Origin: Urophycis tenuis
Lineage: Eukaryota > Chordata > Actinopteri > Gadiformes > Phycidae
Assembly (NCBI GenBank): GCA_036785325.1
Contig: JAXIVH010000017.1
Location: 4,776,052 to 4,840,051, forward strand
Reading direction: 5' to 3'
Length of the DNA: 64,000 nt
Shown piece after piece: positions 24,106 through 36,469 of this stretch. The translations under genes were made by a program, and so were the position numbers. How positions within the stretch are numbered: position 1 is the first letter of the stretch; every line of letters starts with the position of its first letter. The notes under the pieces were generated by a model that made no database searches, was not told the DNA's origin, and worked only from the letters and a program-made list of their open reading frames with translations.

Positions 24106-25046
24106 GTCAAAGTGTCCACTCCCCACTCGCCTGCTTGGCAGGAGACAGGCTGGAGCATTCTCTCCTTTTACCCTGGGACTCCAATGCAATAACACAACCA
24201 AGCCAACCGCTGCGATAATTGTTGTCAAAAACAAATCGTTTTGTTAGCCTAAGTGATGAGGAAATGTGTTCCAATCATTTCATTCCCTTTTGTCAACTGC
24301 CAAATAAGGTTTCTATCATGCAGCGGCACCCCTCAACGACTCAATTCAACTCAGCTCAGCAACTCCAAACTAAACCGACTCAACGTAAAGAATACAAACA
24401 CGGCTGGGTTAGTGTACAAAGACCAAACGGCAGCCTCAGTACCCCATAAAGTCTCAGCAGAGCCCTCCACAATACATCTGGAGGACACTAAGCCAGACGC
24501 TCCTCCTAACCACGCTCCAGGCTGAAAACAGCCGCGTCCCTTCAGCGTTTAGAGCAAATAAATGGCATAGGAGCTTCTTTCCATCACTAAGATAAGCTTT
24601 GCCGGGCAGGCTAAGATGTACTATTTCTTCTGTAATTGGCAAAACTTCCTCTGGTCCACTTTCTTCAAAAAAACAGAGGACCCTGCCACGACAACGGGCG
24701 GCCATTCCACAGGCCATCTCCCACAAGGGTTTTGTCATCAGAACAGAAGCTCTCAGGATCCCCGCGCCGCCGAGCCAACACGGAAAACTCGGCCACAACT
24801 TGCCGTGTCACGGCCGAGGTGATTTGTGCCTGCTTGGTGGAGTCTCTCCCGCGGTAATGAGTTCAAACACTCCACAGCCTCTCCCTGCTGCGGCTAAATA
24901 TACACACTGGAAGATCTGCCTCCCGTAGATGTAGAAGTCTGTCCTGGATAAAAGCATTCTGTAATTTAAACTCTGGGTCAGCTCTGAAAAATAGCTGTGG
25001 ATCACTTTGCGTTGTGGGCCCAGACACAGTGGCAATGGGGGGGGGA

Positions 25047-25047
<1 letters not shown>
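24106..25047. other. No gene seen
   Basis: Unique intergenic sequence with only short frames on either strand. Confidence 0.6.

Positions 25048-25093
<46 letters not shown>
25048..25093. repeat. GT microsatellite
   Basis: (GT)n of about 46 bp after a G-run. Confidence 0.95.
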
Positions 25094-25095
<2 letters not shown>

Positions 25096-25402
25096 AAGCA
25101 CTGACCCCTTCTCTCCCACCAGGCGGGTTGTGATCGTTATTTCTATTAGTCCAGTAACTATGAATGAAACGGGGGCCATGTCGGTACAATTAACTTCATG
25201 TTTGGTGCACAACACACAGCACAGCCTCATCTTTAACGAGTGCCATGCAGCATCAGCCGGCGTCAGAGGGGGTCAGAGGTCACGCCAGGTGGTCAGCATC
25301 CAAAAAAAAGACAAGCACCGAGGAATGACCGAAGAACGTACAGAATTGGTTGAGCACTAAGATACACCACCAATAACAAACAGACAGAGAAACCTCTGTG
25401 AA

Positions 25403-25624
<222 letters not shown>

Positions 25625-26059
25625 AGTATCAGGGGACCAGCCACCCCTGACACAGGGTTACCGCTGAAGGAGATGGAGAGAGTTGATTGGACGGGTTCAG
25701 AGGAGAGGAGAAGCAGGTCTTGCAGTGATGGAGGTTGTTGATGGTGTAGAGAGGGTTTTTTAATAAAAAATAAAAAAAAGGCTTGACTCTTGCGGTCCGA
25801 ATGCAGCCAGTGGATAGAAAGGACGGCTTGATTGATTTGGCAGGTGTGGGGATGCGAGGCCAGGTTGTCAGCGCAGATGGGTGGGGGTGTAGCGGTGGGT
25901 GGTGGGGCTCAAACGGGGCAGGTGGAGGCAGGGTCACAGCTGAGGTCAGACATTCAGGCAGATGAAAGTGCTGAGGGCGATGGATGCAGCGGTGGGTTCT
26001 GATGGTTCTGGAAAAGTATTGAAGGGCGCTGATTGGAATCAAACTCAGCTTATTGATCT

Positions 26060-26186
26060 GTTTAAGGTAAGATAAGATAAGACTTTATTGTCCCGAAGGA
26101 AATTTGTCTTGGACACATACAGTGCTGTTAAAAATACAAAAAATACCATGGTACATACATACAGTACATACACAGACGGTTCCAGT

Positions 26187-26232
<46 letters not shown>

Positions 26233-26287
26233 ACGCACACACGCACACACGCACACACACGCACACACGCACACACACACACACACA

Positions 26288-26326
<39 letters not shown>

Positions 26327-26580
26327 TATCTACAGTACATAGAGTCACACAGCACAGACTGCAAGAACCAACAGATTACAATTACAATACAATACAGCAA
26401 CGTTACAGGGGGTTAGGCTCTGGCTAGCTTGCCATTTAAGGCTTTGACTGACGGGGGGACAAAGGAGTTCTTAAAGCAGTTGAGCCTGCACTGGGGGACT
26501 CTGAAGCGCCTACCTGAGGGAAGAAGCTGGTACTCAGCTTGGAGGACATGGGTGGGGGTCTGAGATAATCTTAATATAGT
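26060..26580 (-). mobile_element. L2-like LINE 3' end with internal CA microsatellite
   Basis: On the minus strand, codons encode GRRFRVPQCRLNCFKNSFVP and then SVKALNGK (about 26430-26525). A tail follows, ending gacaataaagtcttatctta, the typical L2 3' terminus with TTATC units. A (CA)n array at 26191-26325 interrupts the tail. Only the protein C-terminus remains, so the copy is 5'-truncated. Confidence 0.75.
26191..26325. repeat. CA microsatellite within LINE tail
   Basis: About 135 bp of interrupted (CA)n. Confidence 0.95.
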
Positions 26581-27195
26581 CTAGACAATAAGAAGTTTAT
26601 CGGTACAGAGCAGAAGAATAGCCGAGGGCCGAGCTGTTTTCGAGACGGGCGGCCGGGCAGTGTGGAAACAACACAGAACATATTCAGGCTTTGTTTCTCT
26701 TATTATGCACGCGTCTGTGTGGGACGACTCAGGCGAACCTGAGAACACAGAGAGGAAGGTGTTTGTTTAACCACTCTCACTAACGGGGGGGCCCGTAAGA
26801 CGAGGAGGAGCCATAAGAGACTCTCATGCTGGTCTGCAGTGTTTGCTGAGGATACAGAGAGCAGAGAGAGCCCACCATGGCAATGGAATGAATCCCACTT
26901 GTTCTCCATGCAGAATGGAAGCGGTTAAAACCTGGACGCCAGATGGCTTCGGTGCGGTTCGTCGGTCGTTGCAGCTGATTGTAATTCTGCCCTGGGAATG
27001 AAGTGACCAGGCTTGGTGTTACACAACAAGGTGTAATACTGAAACCACGGGATTAGAAGTGGCTAACGGCATATTTAAATGGGACATTTATTTGCAGCCA
27101 AATTGTCTCCAGTGTTCGTTTTTTTGTACACAGAAATAATGAGTTATTTGTTTTTAGTTTGTTCCTCAAGCTAGACTTGTAAAACACAGCCACGC
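26581..27195. other. No gene seen
   Basis: Unique sequence without a convincing frame. Confidence 0.6.
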
Positions 27196-27567
27196 ATTGT
27201 GTATCAGATAGAGATTGTGTATCAGATATAGACTGTGTATCAGATGTAGACTGTGTATCAGAATTAGACTGTGTATCAGATGTAGGACTGTGTATCAGAT
27301 ATAGACTGTGTATCAGATGTAGACTGTGTATCAGATATAGACTGTGTATCAGATGTAGACTGTGTATCAGATATAGACTGCATCTCCAGCTATAAACTGT
27401 GTATCCAGATGTAGACTGTATCAGATCTAGACTGTCAAATGTAGACTGTGTCTCCAGATATAGACTGTGTATCAGATGTAGACTGTGTATCACTACAGAC
27501 TGCATCTCCAGATATAGACCGTGTATCAGATGTAGACTGCGTCTCCAGATATAGACTGTCTCCAGAT
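27196..27567. repeat. 18-bp minisatellite
   Basis: About 20 copies of agactgtgtatcagatrt, where r varies. Some units carry ctccagat in place of atcagat. Because 18 is a multiple of 3, open frames cross it, but they are only repeat translations. Confidence 0.95.
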
Positions 27568-28284
27568 ACGTTGTGCAAATCCTGTGAATCTGGGTTGGAG
27601 AGGATCCACCAGAACAAAGGAAACGCCCCCAAATCCTCCAAAGCGCTGGAAAACAAACAGAACAAATTAAGAACCATTGTCATTTACTCCACGGCAAATT
27701 AGAGCAGTGTTTAGAAAGATAACCACAATTAAATGGACGCATTGGACCACAGTTTGAGTCAAATGGCTTTGTTTCCTGAACCTCCACCAGCCCCCGTTCA
27801 CCTCTGCTTATAATTATTAGGTCCAACAGACCTTATTAACCAGGATAATAGCATTCATTAAATGACAACACCAGAAGAAATTGGGAAAGGTCAAACCGTT
27901 TAGTCTTATTGTGCTTAAATGGAAGCTTTGGAAACCAGAACAGCATCAGCATCGATGGAACAGTGTTAGCATCAGCATGAGGACATTGAGAACTAAATCC
28001 CCAACAAATTATAAGACATTCATATTGATAAGTAGGCTAAGATATGTATAAAGCCCCCTTAAATCACAAAGGTGATTCAGAATGCTCTACAGGCAGGAAA
28101 CACTTCTTGCATTTTACAGACTTTTAAAGGACAATCAATGCAAAGCAATCAACTAAAGAAGAAATCTAAAATTAAGAGAAGGGAAATGAATAAATATGCC
28201 AGTGCAGACATGCGTTTTAATAACAGCGTTATGTGTGTCTACACGCAGCCATCGATTCTGAACGTGGAGGGAGAGAACATTGTA

Positions 28285-28324
<40 letters not shown>

Positions 28325-29708
28325 CTGAGGAGGCTTGTGTCTCCCTGTGCGAGGGGAGCCAGCTCCATCCAGCCCCACTGAGGGGCTCCACAGCGCTAGG
28401 AGGCTGATGGTGGAGCATACACCACCCACACACCACCCACCACAGAGTCCCTGCACAAAACACATGCAGTGTTTGGACATCAATGGAGCACAAAGGTCAC
28501 AGATGTATGTATGTTCTCGTGTATCTGCTTTGTTTATCTGTTCCGAGAATATTACATGAATACTTTCTTTTTTTTTTCTTTTTTTTAAGACAATCTACAA
28601 TGTACTAACAGAAATCCACCGACAACGTTGCATATTCATGAAGGCAAAAATAAACTCTGAACACTGAAAACAGGTTGACGTCCTCCAGGTAAACACAATG
28701 AAATATTAAATCAGGGGACATTGTCAAACCACAGCTGTCTCATCTGTCAGCACGCCAAACCTGTGTGTCAACGGCAGCAGGGTGTGTAGGCTACACATCA
28801 GTCAGTAGGAGGCCTACTGGTAACGTGCTTAACGAGGAGAGAAGGGAGGGGTAACAGGACTGACCAGAGGGAGACAGGTCAGGTGAGGAGGGGGGGGGGG
28901 GGGATTGTATTCTGATCAACACAATCATAAAGTTCTAGTCAGAGTCTGAGGGGGTGAAGGGGGAAACGTCAGAAGGTCACAAACAGATCAGCAATCTAAT
29001 CGATTCAAATGTGATCAATTAGACAAAGCAATTAGCAAAACAGCGATCAGCGAAAAACATGGCGAGCCTCGTTGTGTTGCCTGAAGGGAGTTTTAGTCAT
29101 GTCTACCAAACCGCTGGTTTGCGTGTATTTCAGAACCGTGGTCTTAAACAGCTCCCGGTGCTTCGCACATGTCTGACCCCGGGCCCCTGAAAGCACACGC
29201 GTGAAAGGAACCGGGCCGGGCCGCAGCGGGCTGAAGGCCTCAGAATCCCAGACTCCTCACCTGAATCTCCGCTTCAACCAATAAGAACCTATTTTTACCC
29301 GCCTCTCTCGGTTGTGCGTTTTAAAGCTGGAGTTGAGCACTAGTTCATAGGAAAATACATTTTTCATGAGCTCTTCTGAGCCTCACAACGAGCAAAGGAT
29401 GAGATTTATGATGCAACACCACAGCAGCTCAATGTTAAACCTGGAGTCTGAGATGCAGAATTTCGTTTTATTTCGGAAGTAAAACCAATTAAATACTTCC
29501 TGAAATACCAATGAAATGTTCAATACATTTCTGTATCCTTTGTCCAATATGTGATTAGATTAACAATATCAGGAATAATCACAGCTCTGAATCGCCATCT
29601 GCTCCTCGCAAAGCCTAAAATGTATTCCTTTGTCTCTCTTTTTTCTCTCTTTCCATCCCTCTCTCCAAATTCTCTCTGTTTGTCTGTCTGTCTTTCTCTC
29701 TCTGTCTA

Positions 29709-29754
<46 letters not shown>
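27568..29754. other. No gene seen
   Basis: Unique intergenic sequence with a short GT array at 28288-28321, a T-rich run near 28566 and a CT/CTGT tract at 29633-29757. No domain-bearing frame. Confidence 0.6.
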
Positions 29755-29759
<5 letters not shown>

Positions 29760-30055
29760 GTAGCGGCAATAGCGGTGATTTTAGCAGTCTCCGCTTCCGA
29801 GCACACACGGACTCGTCTGTGTTTGCGGCGGGGCTGAGGTGAACCATGACCGCCGGCGCCGACGCCGACGCTGCCTGGCTCATGGGCGGCTGCCGCCCGG
29901 AGCGGGAGCCACGGCGACGACGACCACGACGGTAGCAGCGACAAAGGAGGGCGAAAACAAAACAAAACAGGAAACATCATAAATGCAGCCCAGCCGTAAT
30001 GCATGGGCGTGCACGCACACACGCACGTATACACACACTCACAGAGGCGCGTCTC

Positions 30056-30150
30056 ACACACGCACACACACACACACACACACACATGCAAACACACACA
30101 CAAACACACACGCACATACACATGCAAACACACACACGCAAGAACACACA
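30056..30150. repeat. CA-rich microsatellite
   Basis: Interrupted (CA)n of about 95 bp. Confidence 0.9.
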
Positions 30151-30193
30151 CACTTAATATCTCCTCGGAGGTGTCCCCGTTTCCATCTCTCTG

Positions 30194-30496
30194 GTGAGGG
30201 AGGAGGGGGAGGAGATGTGGGGGAGGAGGTGGAGGAAGAGGAGGAGATGTGGTGGGGGAGGAGGGGGAGGAGATGTGGGGGGGGGGGAGGGGGCAGAGGA
30301 GGAAGAGGAAGAGGAGAAGATATGGTGGGGAGGAGGAGGAAGAGGAAGAGGAGGAGATATGGCGGGGAGGAGGGGGAGGAGATGTGTGGGGGGGTGGTGG
30401 AGAGGGGGAGGAAGAGGAGGAGATGTGTTGGGGACGAGGGGGAGGAGGTACGGGGGAGGAGGAGGAGGAGGAGGAGGAGGAGGAGGAGGGGGGGAG
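30194..30496 (+). repeat. Homopurine (GGA-rich) tract
   Basis: About 300 bases are almost all G and A with occasional T, built from gaggaggggga and gaggagatgtg blocks. The minus strand is homopyrimidine. G-runs are dense enough for quadruplex formation. Confidence 0.9.
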
Positions 30497-30616
30497 GAGG
30501 ATCTTGGTAAGCCCCGTCCCTGAGCAGCAGAGCGCACGCCGAAGTGGAAAGTGACCTAGATTCCGTCTCCTCGTTGCAGCCGTGCTCAGCGGCCCGGCCC
30601 CCCCGGGAAGCAGGAG

Positions 30617-30632
30617 AGAGAGAGAGAGAGGT

Positions 30633-30712
<80 letters not shown>

Positions 30713-30740
30713 GAGAGCAAGAGAGAGAGAGAGGAGAGAG
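30617..30740. repeat. GA microsatellite
   Basis: Interrupted (GA)n of about 120 bp. Confidence 0.95.
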
Positions 30741-31242
30741 ACACGACTTCGCCCTGAAATATCTCGCTGGGATCTTCCCGCCGACAGAGTCCCGGCACGA
30801 GCAGGAACGCCGTGGGTGAATGCGCTTGAGGAAAACGAGGGGGGTGGGGAGAGGGACCGTATGGCTCCCCCCGCGCCCTCGCCACCGAGCTCCAAGCTGC
30901 TCGCACCTTGCCCGGCTACCGGGGGGGGGGGGGGGGGGGGGGGGGGCCCAGTGGGAGGCCATGAACAGACGCCAGGACATAAGTGGGAGGCTGAGAACTC
31001 CGCAAACGTATGTATGGAGCGGCGTCGCAAAAAAAAAGCACACGCACTCTGTGAGGGTGAAGCGCCGGCTGCTGCGGCCGTGGTCTCCGCTCGGGCGCCG
31101 GCTGTCCGCGCTGCCTGACGCCCTTTGAGCGAGGTACCTGCTCACGAGCTTGTGTCTTGTATGTGTGATAATCGCGGCGTAAGAAGGAATTAAAGGGGAG
31201 CTGCCTGCACCCCGCCCGATGGTCACAGAAATGACCACAGAT

Positions 31243-31423
31243 GACAGTGGCTCAGTGGGTGGACAGAGCGGGTGGACAGAGCAGGGCGTCCACTGACCGT
31301 AGGGTCGGTGGTTCGATCCCCTTGATCCCCCCCTCCTCCTCCTCCAAACTGTCCACATGTCGAACCCCACACATGTACTGATTGTAAGATCCCTTTGAAC
31401 ACAAAATCGTCTGCTAAATGGAC
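31243..31423 (+). mobile_element. tRNA-derived SINE
   Basis: Box-A-like tggctcagtgggt and box B ggttcgatcccc are followed by ctccaaactgtccacatgtc and tgtactgattgtaag. It matches the copies at 33823 and 59203 in head and body. A partial duplication of gggtggacagagc sits in the head. Confidence 0.85.
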
Positions 31424-32099
31424 CTGGGTGCTCCAGGTTCTGTCCACACGGCTCGGCTCTGATATTTGGCGGCTCTTCAGACACCAAACAGACCCAATCA
31501 GGAGGCGGAGGCGGCTTGTGTGTGTGTGTGTGGGTGGGAGGGGGGGGCGGGGACTAACGGGCCAGCGGCCATCACCACAATCAGCGTGTTTGCTTCGTCA
31601 GCTGCGGGGCAGAGCCGGGGGTCGCCGAGGGGGGTGGGGGGGAGGGGGAGTGGTCAGAGCCAGACAGAGGATGCCTCCTCCCCCCCCCCCCCCCCCCCCC
31701 CCAGAAGGGGGAGTCGGGGAGAGTGCTCCTGTGCTGAGGGTGACAAAAACAGGGACCACAACAAGGAAAACAAAGCAGATAACAGAAGCGGACCGGCGCC
31801 GATCGATGCTGAGGCGCGGGGCAGCCGGGGGGGGGGGGGCAAGCCCGCCCCCTCGCCCGTCTCAGCACGTGAAACACAGAAGCACACGCCTTCACGCCAA
31901 GATGGTCATAATTAAATAGTACAACGAAATCCATAACGGGGGGGGGGGGGGGTCCTCATTCACCATGAACCTGAGCATCAGAGCCGGGCCTGCAGCAGAA
32001 CAGTGTGTGTTGGAGACATTGTGAGTGAAGGCCTCTCATGACCTCACAGGCTGGGGCTGATGTCCTGAAGGTAGTCTCCCAGATCAGACGTTACATTAG
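31424..32099. other. GC-rich stretch with homopolymer runs, no gene seen
   Basis: Contains a GT tract at 31517-31532, a C-run of about 22 at 31680-31702 and G-runs at 31829 and 31939. Frames crossing it are G- or P-runs without domains. Confidence 0.6.
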
Positions 32100-32485
32100 G
32101 TTGGCTTGCAACATCACAAATTATGTTAGAATCATCTTCCGGAGTCCTCCATCTCTCCACTTTTGACTTACTATCTCTTTGGAAGAACATCTCGCTAACA
32201 AAACAATCCCTTGCAATATTATTTATATCATGGTCACTTTAACATACAATATCCTCAAGTACTTGTTTTTTCACATTTTCTGTTGTTTCTTTGTTTGTTT
32301 GTTTGTTTTTGTTTATTGTGTAGGTTTTAAGATACTCTGTCTGATCGTTGTAGTGTTGTAGTGTTTTTTTCTTGAATTTCTGTAGTGTGTAGTACTACAT
32401 TTTTCTGCTGCTGTGACAAGGAAATTTCCCCGCTGTGGGATGAATAAAGTATAATCTAATCTAATCTGATCTAATCTAATCACAC
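32100..32485 (+). mobile_element. L2-like LINE 3' tail
   Basis: The end reads aaggaaatttccccgctgtg, then ggatgaataaagtataatct with (ATCTA)n units, the common 3' terminus of fish L2-type LINEs. No coding part is visible, and the left limit is approximate. Confidence 0.6.
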
Positions 32486-32590
32486 CGCCTCTCGTACAGA
32501 AGTCGGGCTGCAGCAGAGTCAACCTTCTGGACCGGCGCTGGTCCCTCTCCTCCCTGGTTCTGTGGTTTCACACTCAGACAAAACATACAG

Positions 32591-33108
32591 TGGCTGCATC
32601 CGAATACTAAGTATATACTATTTCTGTTCAGTGTCTTGACCGTTAATGTAGTAACGTTCTACAGCTATGCATAGAACGCCTCCGAACGCTTCTGAACACC
32701 ACCGAAAACGCCACCGGATGTTTGGCAGATGACGTATTTCTCCTCTGTGCGCAGCAGATCAGATACCGGCAAAATTAAAAAGTCACCTCCAATAATTTAC
32801 CTCAAAGTTTTCTGTCTTGTCGACGTTGCTAGTGAATTAAAATGTCTCTTTCTGCTCGAATGGCTCTTGATATCGCTGTTGTTATTATTTTTTTTAATTT
32901 TCTCTGCGGCGTTCTTCTTCTGTTACACCAGACTCCCGCTGAATTGTGGTATAGCGTAGTGACCTACCGTTGTAAACTGTGCGGTAGTACACATTCGGAA
33001 ACTTTTTGCCTACTACACAAAGCGTACTGAGCATTCGGACGCGCTGTATTTGTGACGTACTACAAAATGCCTATATAGCAGTCAAATATAAGTATTCGGA
33101 TGCAGCCA
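32591..33108. mobile_element. MITE with 18-bp terminal inverted repeats
   Basis: tggctgcatccgaatact at the left is exactly inverted at the right end (agtattcggatgcagcca). The 518-bp interior is AT-rich and non-coding. The target duplication is not clear (flanks catacag and gtgtgtc), so the superfamily is left open. Confidence 0.8.
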
Positions 33109-33148
33109 GTGTGTCCGCGTCCACCCCTGTTCCCATGAGCCCACACGC

Positions 33149-33288
33149 AGTGGCGGTTCTACACGGGGTCCAGGGGGGGGCCCGTGCCCCTGTAAAAATG
33201 TCCCTGTACCCCCTTGGGCCCCCCCCCCCCCCCCCACTGACCAATTGAAAAAATATGAATTTATTATGACTTTTACACGCGAGCGCCA
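33149..33288. mobile_element. Possible hAT terminus running into the gap
   Basis: cagtggcggttctacac is a terminal sequence shared by many fish hAT elements. The other end is not identified because of the N gap. The minus-strand frame at 33497-33757 may be part of the same element. Confidence 0.35.
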
Positions 33289-33488
33289 NNNNNNNNNNNN
33301 NNNNNNNNNNNNNNNNNNNNNNNNNNNNNNNNNNNNNNNNNNNNNNNNNNNNNNNNNNNNNNNNNNNNNNNNNNNNNNNNNNNNNNNNNNNNNNNNNNNN
33401 NNNNNNNNNNNNNNNNNNNNNNNNNNNNNNNNNNNNNNNNNNNNNNNNNNNNNNNNNNNNNNNNNNNNNNNNNNNNNNNNNNNNNNNN
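33289..33488. other. Assembly gap (200 N)
   Basis: Exactly 200 N, likely an unsized-gap placeholder. It lies shortly after a C-run and a possible transposon terminus. Confidence 1.
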
Positions 33489-33496
33489 CTGTTATG

Positions 33497-33757
33497 TCAT
33501 GTGGTAGAACACGTCTCAATAAATGGTGTTTTCAGGAGATATGGTAATAATTGGTCAGTAACAGAAGCGTTGTGTACTGAGCCATCTGACGGAGGTACAA
33601 AACCTTTTATAGACGCTGTGATATGATTGCTAAAAGACTCAGTAGGTGTATTATCACTCATTGAAGGCACACAACTAAAAGTCCCTTCATTTGTTTGGTT
33701 GATCATGTCTCCTTGAGTTTGATTTGCATTTGTGGGATTTGTATCACGTACAAACAC
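33497..33757 (-). other. Unrecognised 86-codon open frame next to gap
   Basis: The frame is Thr-, Asn- and Ser-rich (NPTNANQTQGDMINQTNEG near its start) and has no visible domain. Unlike most frames here it is not a simple-repeat translation. It may be an N-terminal piece of a transposase belonging to the element starting at 33149, but that is a guess. Confidence 0.25.
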
Positions 33758-33822
33758 ACGCGTTTATACCTTAATAACCATTTGGTTCATACCGTTGTGT
33801 GCACAGTGGTATCTGTGATATC

Positions 33823-33999
33823 TGGGGCAGCAGTAGCTCAGCGGTTGTAGAGCGGGGTGGACAGAGCGGGTCGTCCACTAACCGTAGGGTCGCCGGTTCG
33901 ATCCCCTTGATCCCCCTCCTCCTCCTCCAACTGTCCACATGTCGAACCCCACAAAATGTACTGATTGTAAGTCGCTTTGGACAAAAGCAGCTGCTAAAA
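33823..33999 (+). mobile_element. tRNA-derived SINE
   Basis: ggggcagcagtagctcagcg carries box A and ccggttcgatccccttgatc carries box B. The body (aactgtccacatgtcgaacc, tgtactgattgtaagtcgct) ends at caaaagcagctgctaaa. It is nearly colinear with the copies at 31243 and 59203. Confidence 0.9.
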
Positions 34000-34283
34000 A
34001 GTCACCTTCATCTTGGCTAGGACTCTTTTTATAACCCCTCCAGCGGAGCATATTCATTTTAAAACTTATTGTCACATCGCTGCGTCCTTCCCATCGGGAA
34101 TCAACGTAGGAATGAGTGAAACATACTCACCTCAAAATACAATACAATTACCCAGCCGACAGTCTCATCTCTAAAACCGAGGCACGGCGTGAGTTATTCA
34201 GAGACGTGGACGGCGCTGCGGCTCCCGCATCAATCGCGCTGCAGTCACGACGTTTGCGTTCACAAATTGTTTCTCCGATTGCG

Positions 34284-34379
34284 TGATTACATTTTAATTA
34301 GCGCATTAGCGAACGTTATAAACGTGAACACGATTACATTTTAATTAGCGCATTAGCGAACGTTAAAACGTGAACACGA
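34284..34379. repeat. 48-bp tandem duplication with TAATTAG cores
   Basis: gattacattttaattagcgc plus attagcgaacgtt is present twice, starting at 34284 and 34332. The copies differ by about two bases near the end of the unit. Confidence 0.9.
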
Positions 34380-34471
34380 ACGATCCTTTCGACTTCTTGA
34401 TCGAGAGGCCAGACTCCCCGTGCCAGGCTGCCATGGCTGGGCTTCGTTCTCAGGGTTCTGGTGTTGGAACG

Positions 34472-34830
34472 TTTACATTTACATTCAGGGCATTTAGCAG
34501 ACGCTTTTATCCAAAGCGCCTTACAAAGAGTACATCTGTCAGAAGAAAGTGAAACATTTCATTGCTGCTAATACAGTAAGAAAGTCACCAGAACAAGTTT
34601 CAAGCATTTCAATTGGTAGATTAACCATTGCTAGTATAGAACATCTCTGACTAAGTGCCGAGTTACAAAGAGTGATGAAAGTGCCAAGACGTACAACAAG
34701 TAAGAGCATGAGGGTAGGGTTATGCAGGGTTCAGGGTGAACTCTGAACAAGTGGGTCTTGAGTCTCTTCTGGAAGATGGGGAGTGACTCTGCAGACTGGA
34801 TGTGACCACTGGTTCTCACTCTCAGAACAG
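34472..34830 (-). mobile_element. LINE 3' fragment (copy A)
   Basis: The minus strand encodes SAESLPIFQKRLKTHLFRVH, the usual C-terminal segment of several fish LINE proteins. The 3' region contains tttgtaaggcgctttggata. The right edge in the plus view is tttacatttacattcagggc. A related copy lies at 37301-37860. Confidence 0.65.
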
Positions 34831-35639
34831 CAAGGTTTCCTTTCCAGCAGAAGCGCTTGGTTTACTCGCGGTTCTCGCCTTCAGTGTCTGTTCGCGGCCG
34901 ACGACAGCGGCCTTGTTCCTTCACAGAGGTCGTTGGTTCAGTGAAGGCTGCTCCCCTTCTGCCTGCTCGAATGATCATTAGCACTTTGGAGGAATGAAAA
35001 TACGAAAACAAATCCAAAGTGGTGTTGCAGCTGCACCATTTGTTAAGATAAAACTGTCCAAGGTAGAAAATATAAGAACTACGTTGCTGAATAATACATT
35101 TTTAGCTTTGTTTTTGTTTCACTGCCTTCGGGGTCTGAAAGCTTAACCTTTTGTGTTTGAAGCCCAAATGGGATTTTCCAACTTTTTGTCAAATCCCATC
35201 AATTGCTGAAACAAAAGATTCCCAGGGAACGCATGGCGGGGGGTCCCGAGATCTTGAGTTTGGGGGCCAGATTGCGAAACCGGCTCCCAGGTATTCCGTG
35301 CCTGTCTCGGGGCCCTGAACCCTGGCATGCATCACGTCCGGGGGGGGGGATCGGTGGTCCTGGCTCGCTCCGAGGAGGGGGCCGGCTGCCCCCCCCCCCC
35401 CACCCCCGCCGCCGCTGGCCTGTCCTTGCCAGCGGCGGGTCGATGGCTGACTGCGTTATCGCAGCCACCGACTTTCATCGTGTTTACTGCTCGCCTTCTG
35501 TTTCCCGACCCACACGCGCTGACATGGATGCACGTGCACACACACACACACACACACACATGCCCCCTCCTCCATGTGCATCCTTAATCAATTTCCGCCA
35601 TTTCCTGTCACCAATTTCCTGAAACAATCTGCACTGCAA

Positions 35640-35640
<1 letters not shown>
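34831..35640. other. No gene seen
   Basis: Includes G- and C-runs near 35340 and 35390 and a short CA tract at 35540. No recognisable frame. Confidence 0.6.
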
Positions 35641-35705
<65 letters not shown>

Positions 35706-35715
35706 CTCTCTCTCG

Positions 35716-35767
<52 letters not shown>
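35641..35767. repeat. CT microsatellite
   Basis: (CT)n with CGCT and CTGT interruptions near 35701-35725. Confidence 0.97.
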
Positions 35768-35770
<3 letters not shown>

Positions 35771-36140
35771 CCTGGTTCAGTTAGCGAGGGGGACACCCCC
35801 CACTGTTCTGAAGGGATGCCCCCCCACTGTTGGCCAAGCTGTGTTGTGACCCCTATGGGGAGGGGGAGAGCAGAGAGAGGGAGGGGGGAGGGGGGGTGCT
35901 GGAGGGAGGTGTCCTTTAATTAGCCGACGGCCGCCTCCCCCACGGCAGCGAGGGGGAGGGACGGGAGATCTGAAGGACATCTGAGCGTCACCGTAACATG
36001 TCACCTGCAGGGACATGTGATGAGATGTGATGCAGCATATGGAGATGTGGTTCATGCTGTTGGTTTCAGTTGGGTTCCTCTTTGGTCTTCTGGAGTCTGC
36101 GGGGTCTTCCTTCAGAAGTGGACACGTGGTGTTCTGAGAG

Positions 36141-36416
36141 AGTGTGTGTTACTGGTCCTGCTGGTGTGTGTGTGTGTGTGTGTGTTACTGGTCCTGCTGG
36201 TGTGTGTGTGTGTGTGTGTTACTGGTCCTGCTGGTATGTGTGTGTTTGTGTGTTACTGGTCCTGCTGGTGTGTGTGTGTGTGTGTGTGTTACTGGTCCTG
36301 CTGGTATGTGTGTGTTTGTGTGTTACTGGTCCTGCTGGTGTGTATGTGTGTGTGTGTGTGTGTGTGTGTTACTGGTCCTGCTGGTGTGTGTGTGTTTGTG
36401 TGTTACTGGTCCTGCT

Positions 36417-36469
<53 letters not shown>

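Larger units (their letters stand above)
29755..31130. other. GC- and CpG-rich region, possible CpG island
   Basis: CpG-dense segments at about 29760-29945, 30500-30600 and 31020-31130 are separated by CA, homopurine and GA tracts. One minus-strand frame begins at 29883 behind gcagccgccc with MSQAASASAPAVMVHLSP and continues to a basic VCARKRRLLKSPL before entering a GA repeat. It could be a first exon, but no splice donor or family match supports it. A promoter with exons outside the window is possible but unproven. Confidence 0.35.

Noticed and set aside
29615..31487. Minus-strand frames of more than 470 codons
   Set aside because: They run through GA, GGA, G and CA repeats that lack stops in that direction. 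Composition is Ser/Leu/Pro runs only.
33289..33547. CRISPR-like or other array across the gap
   Set aside because: The N run is an assembly gap. No spaced direct repeats flank it, and CRISPR arrays are not expected in a vertebrate genome.
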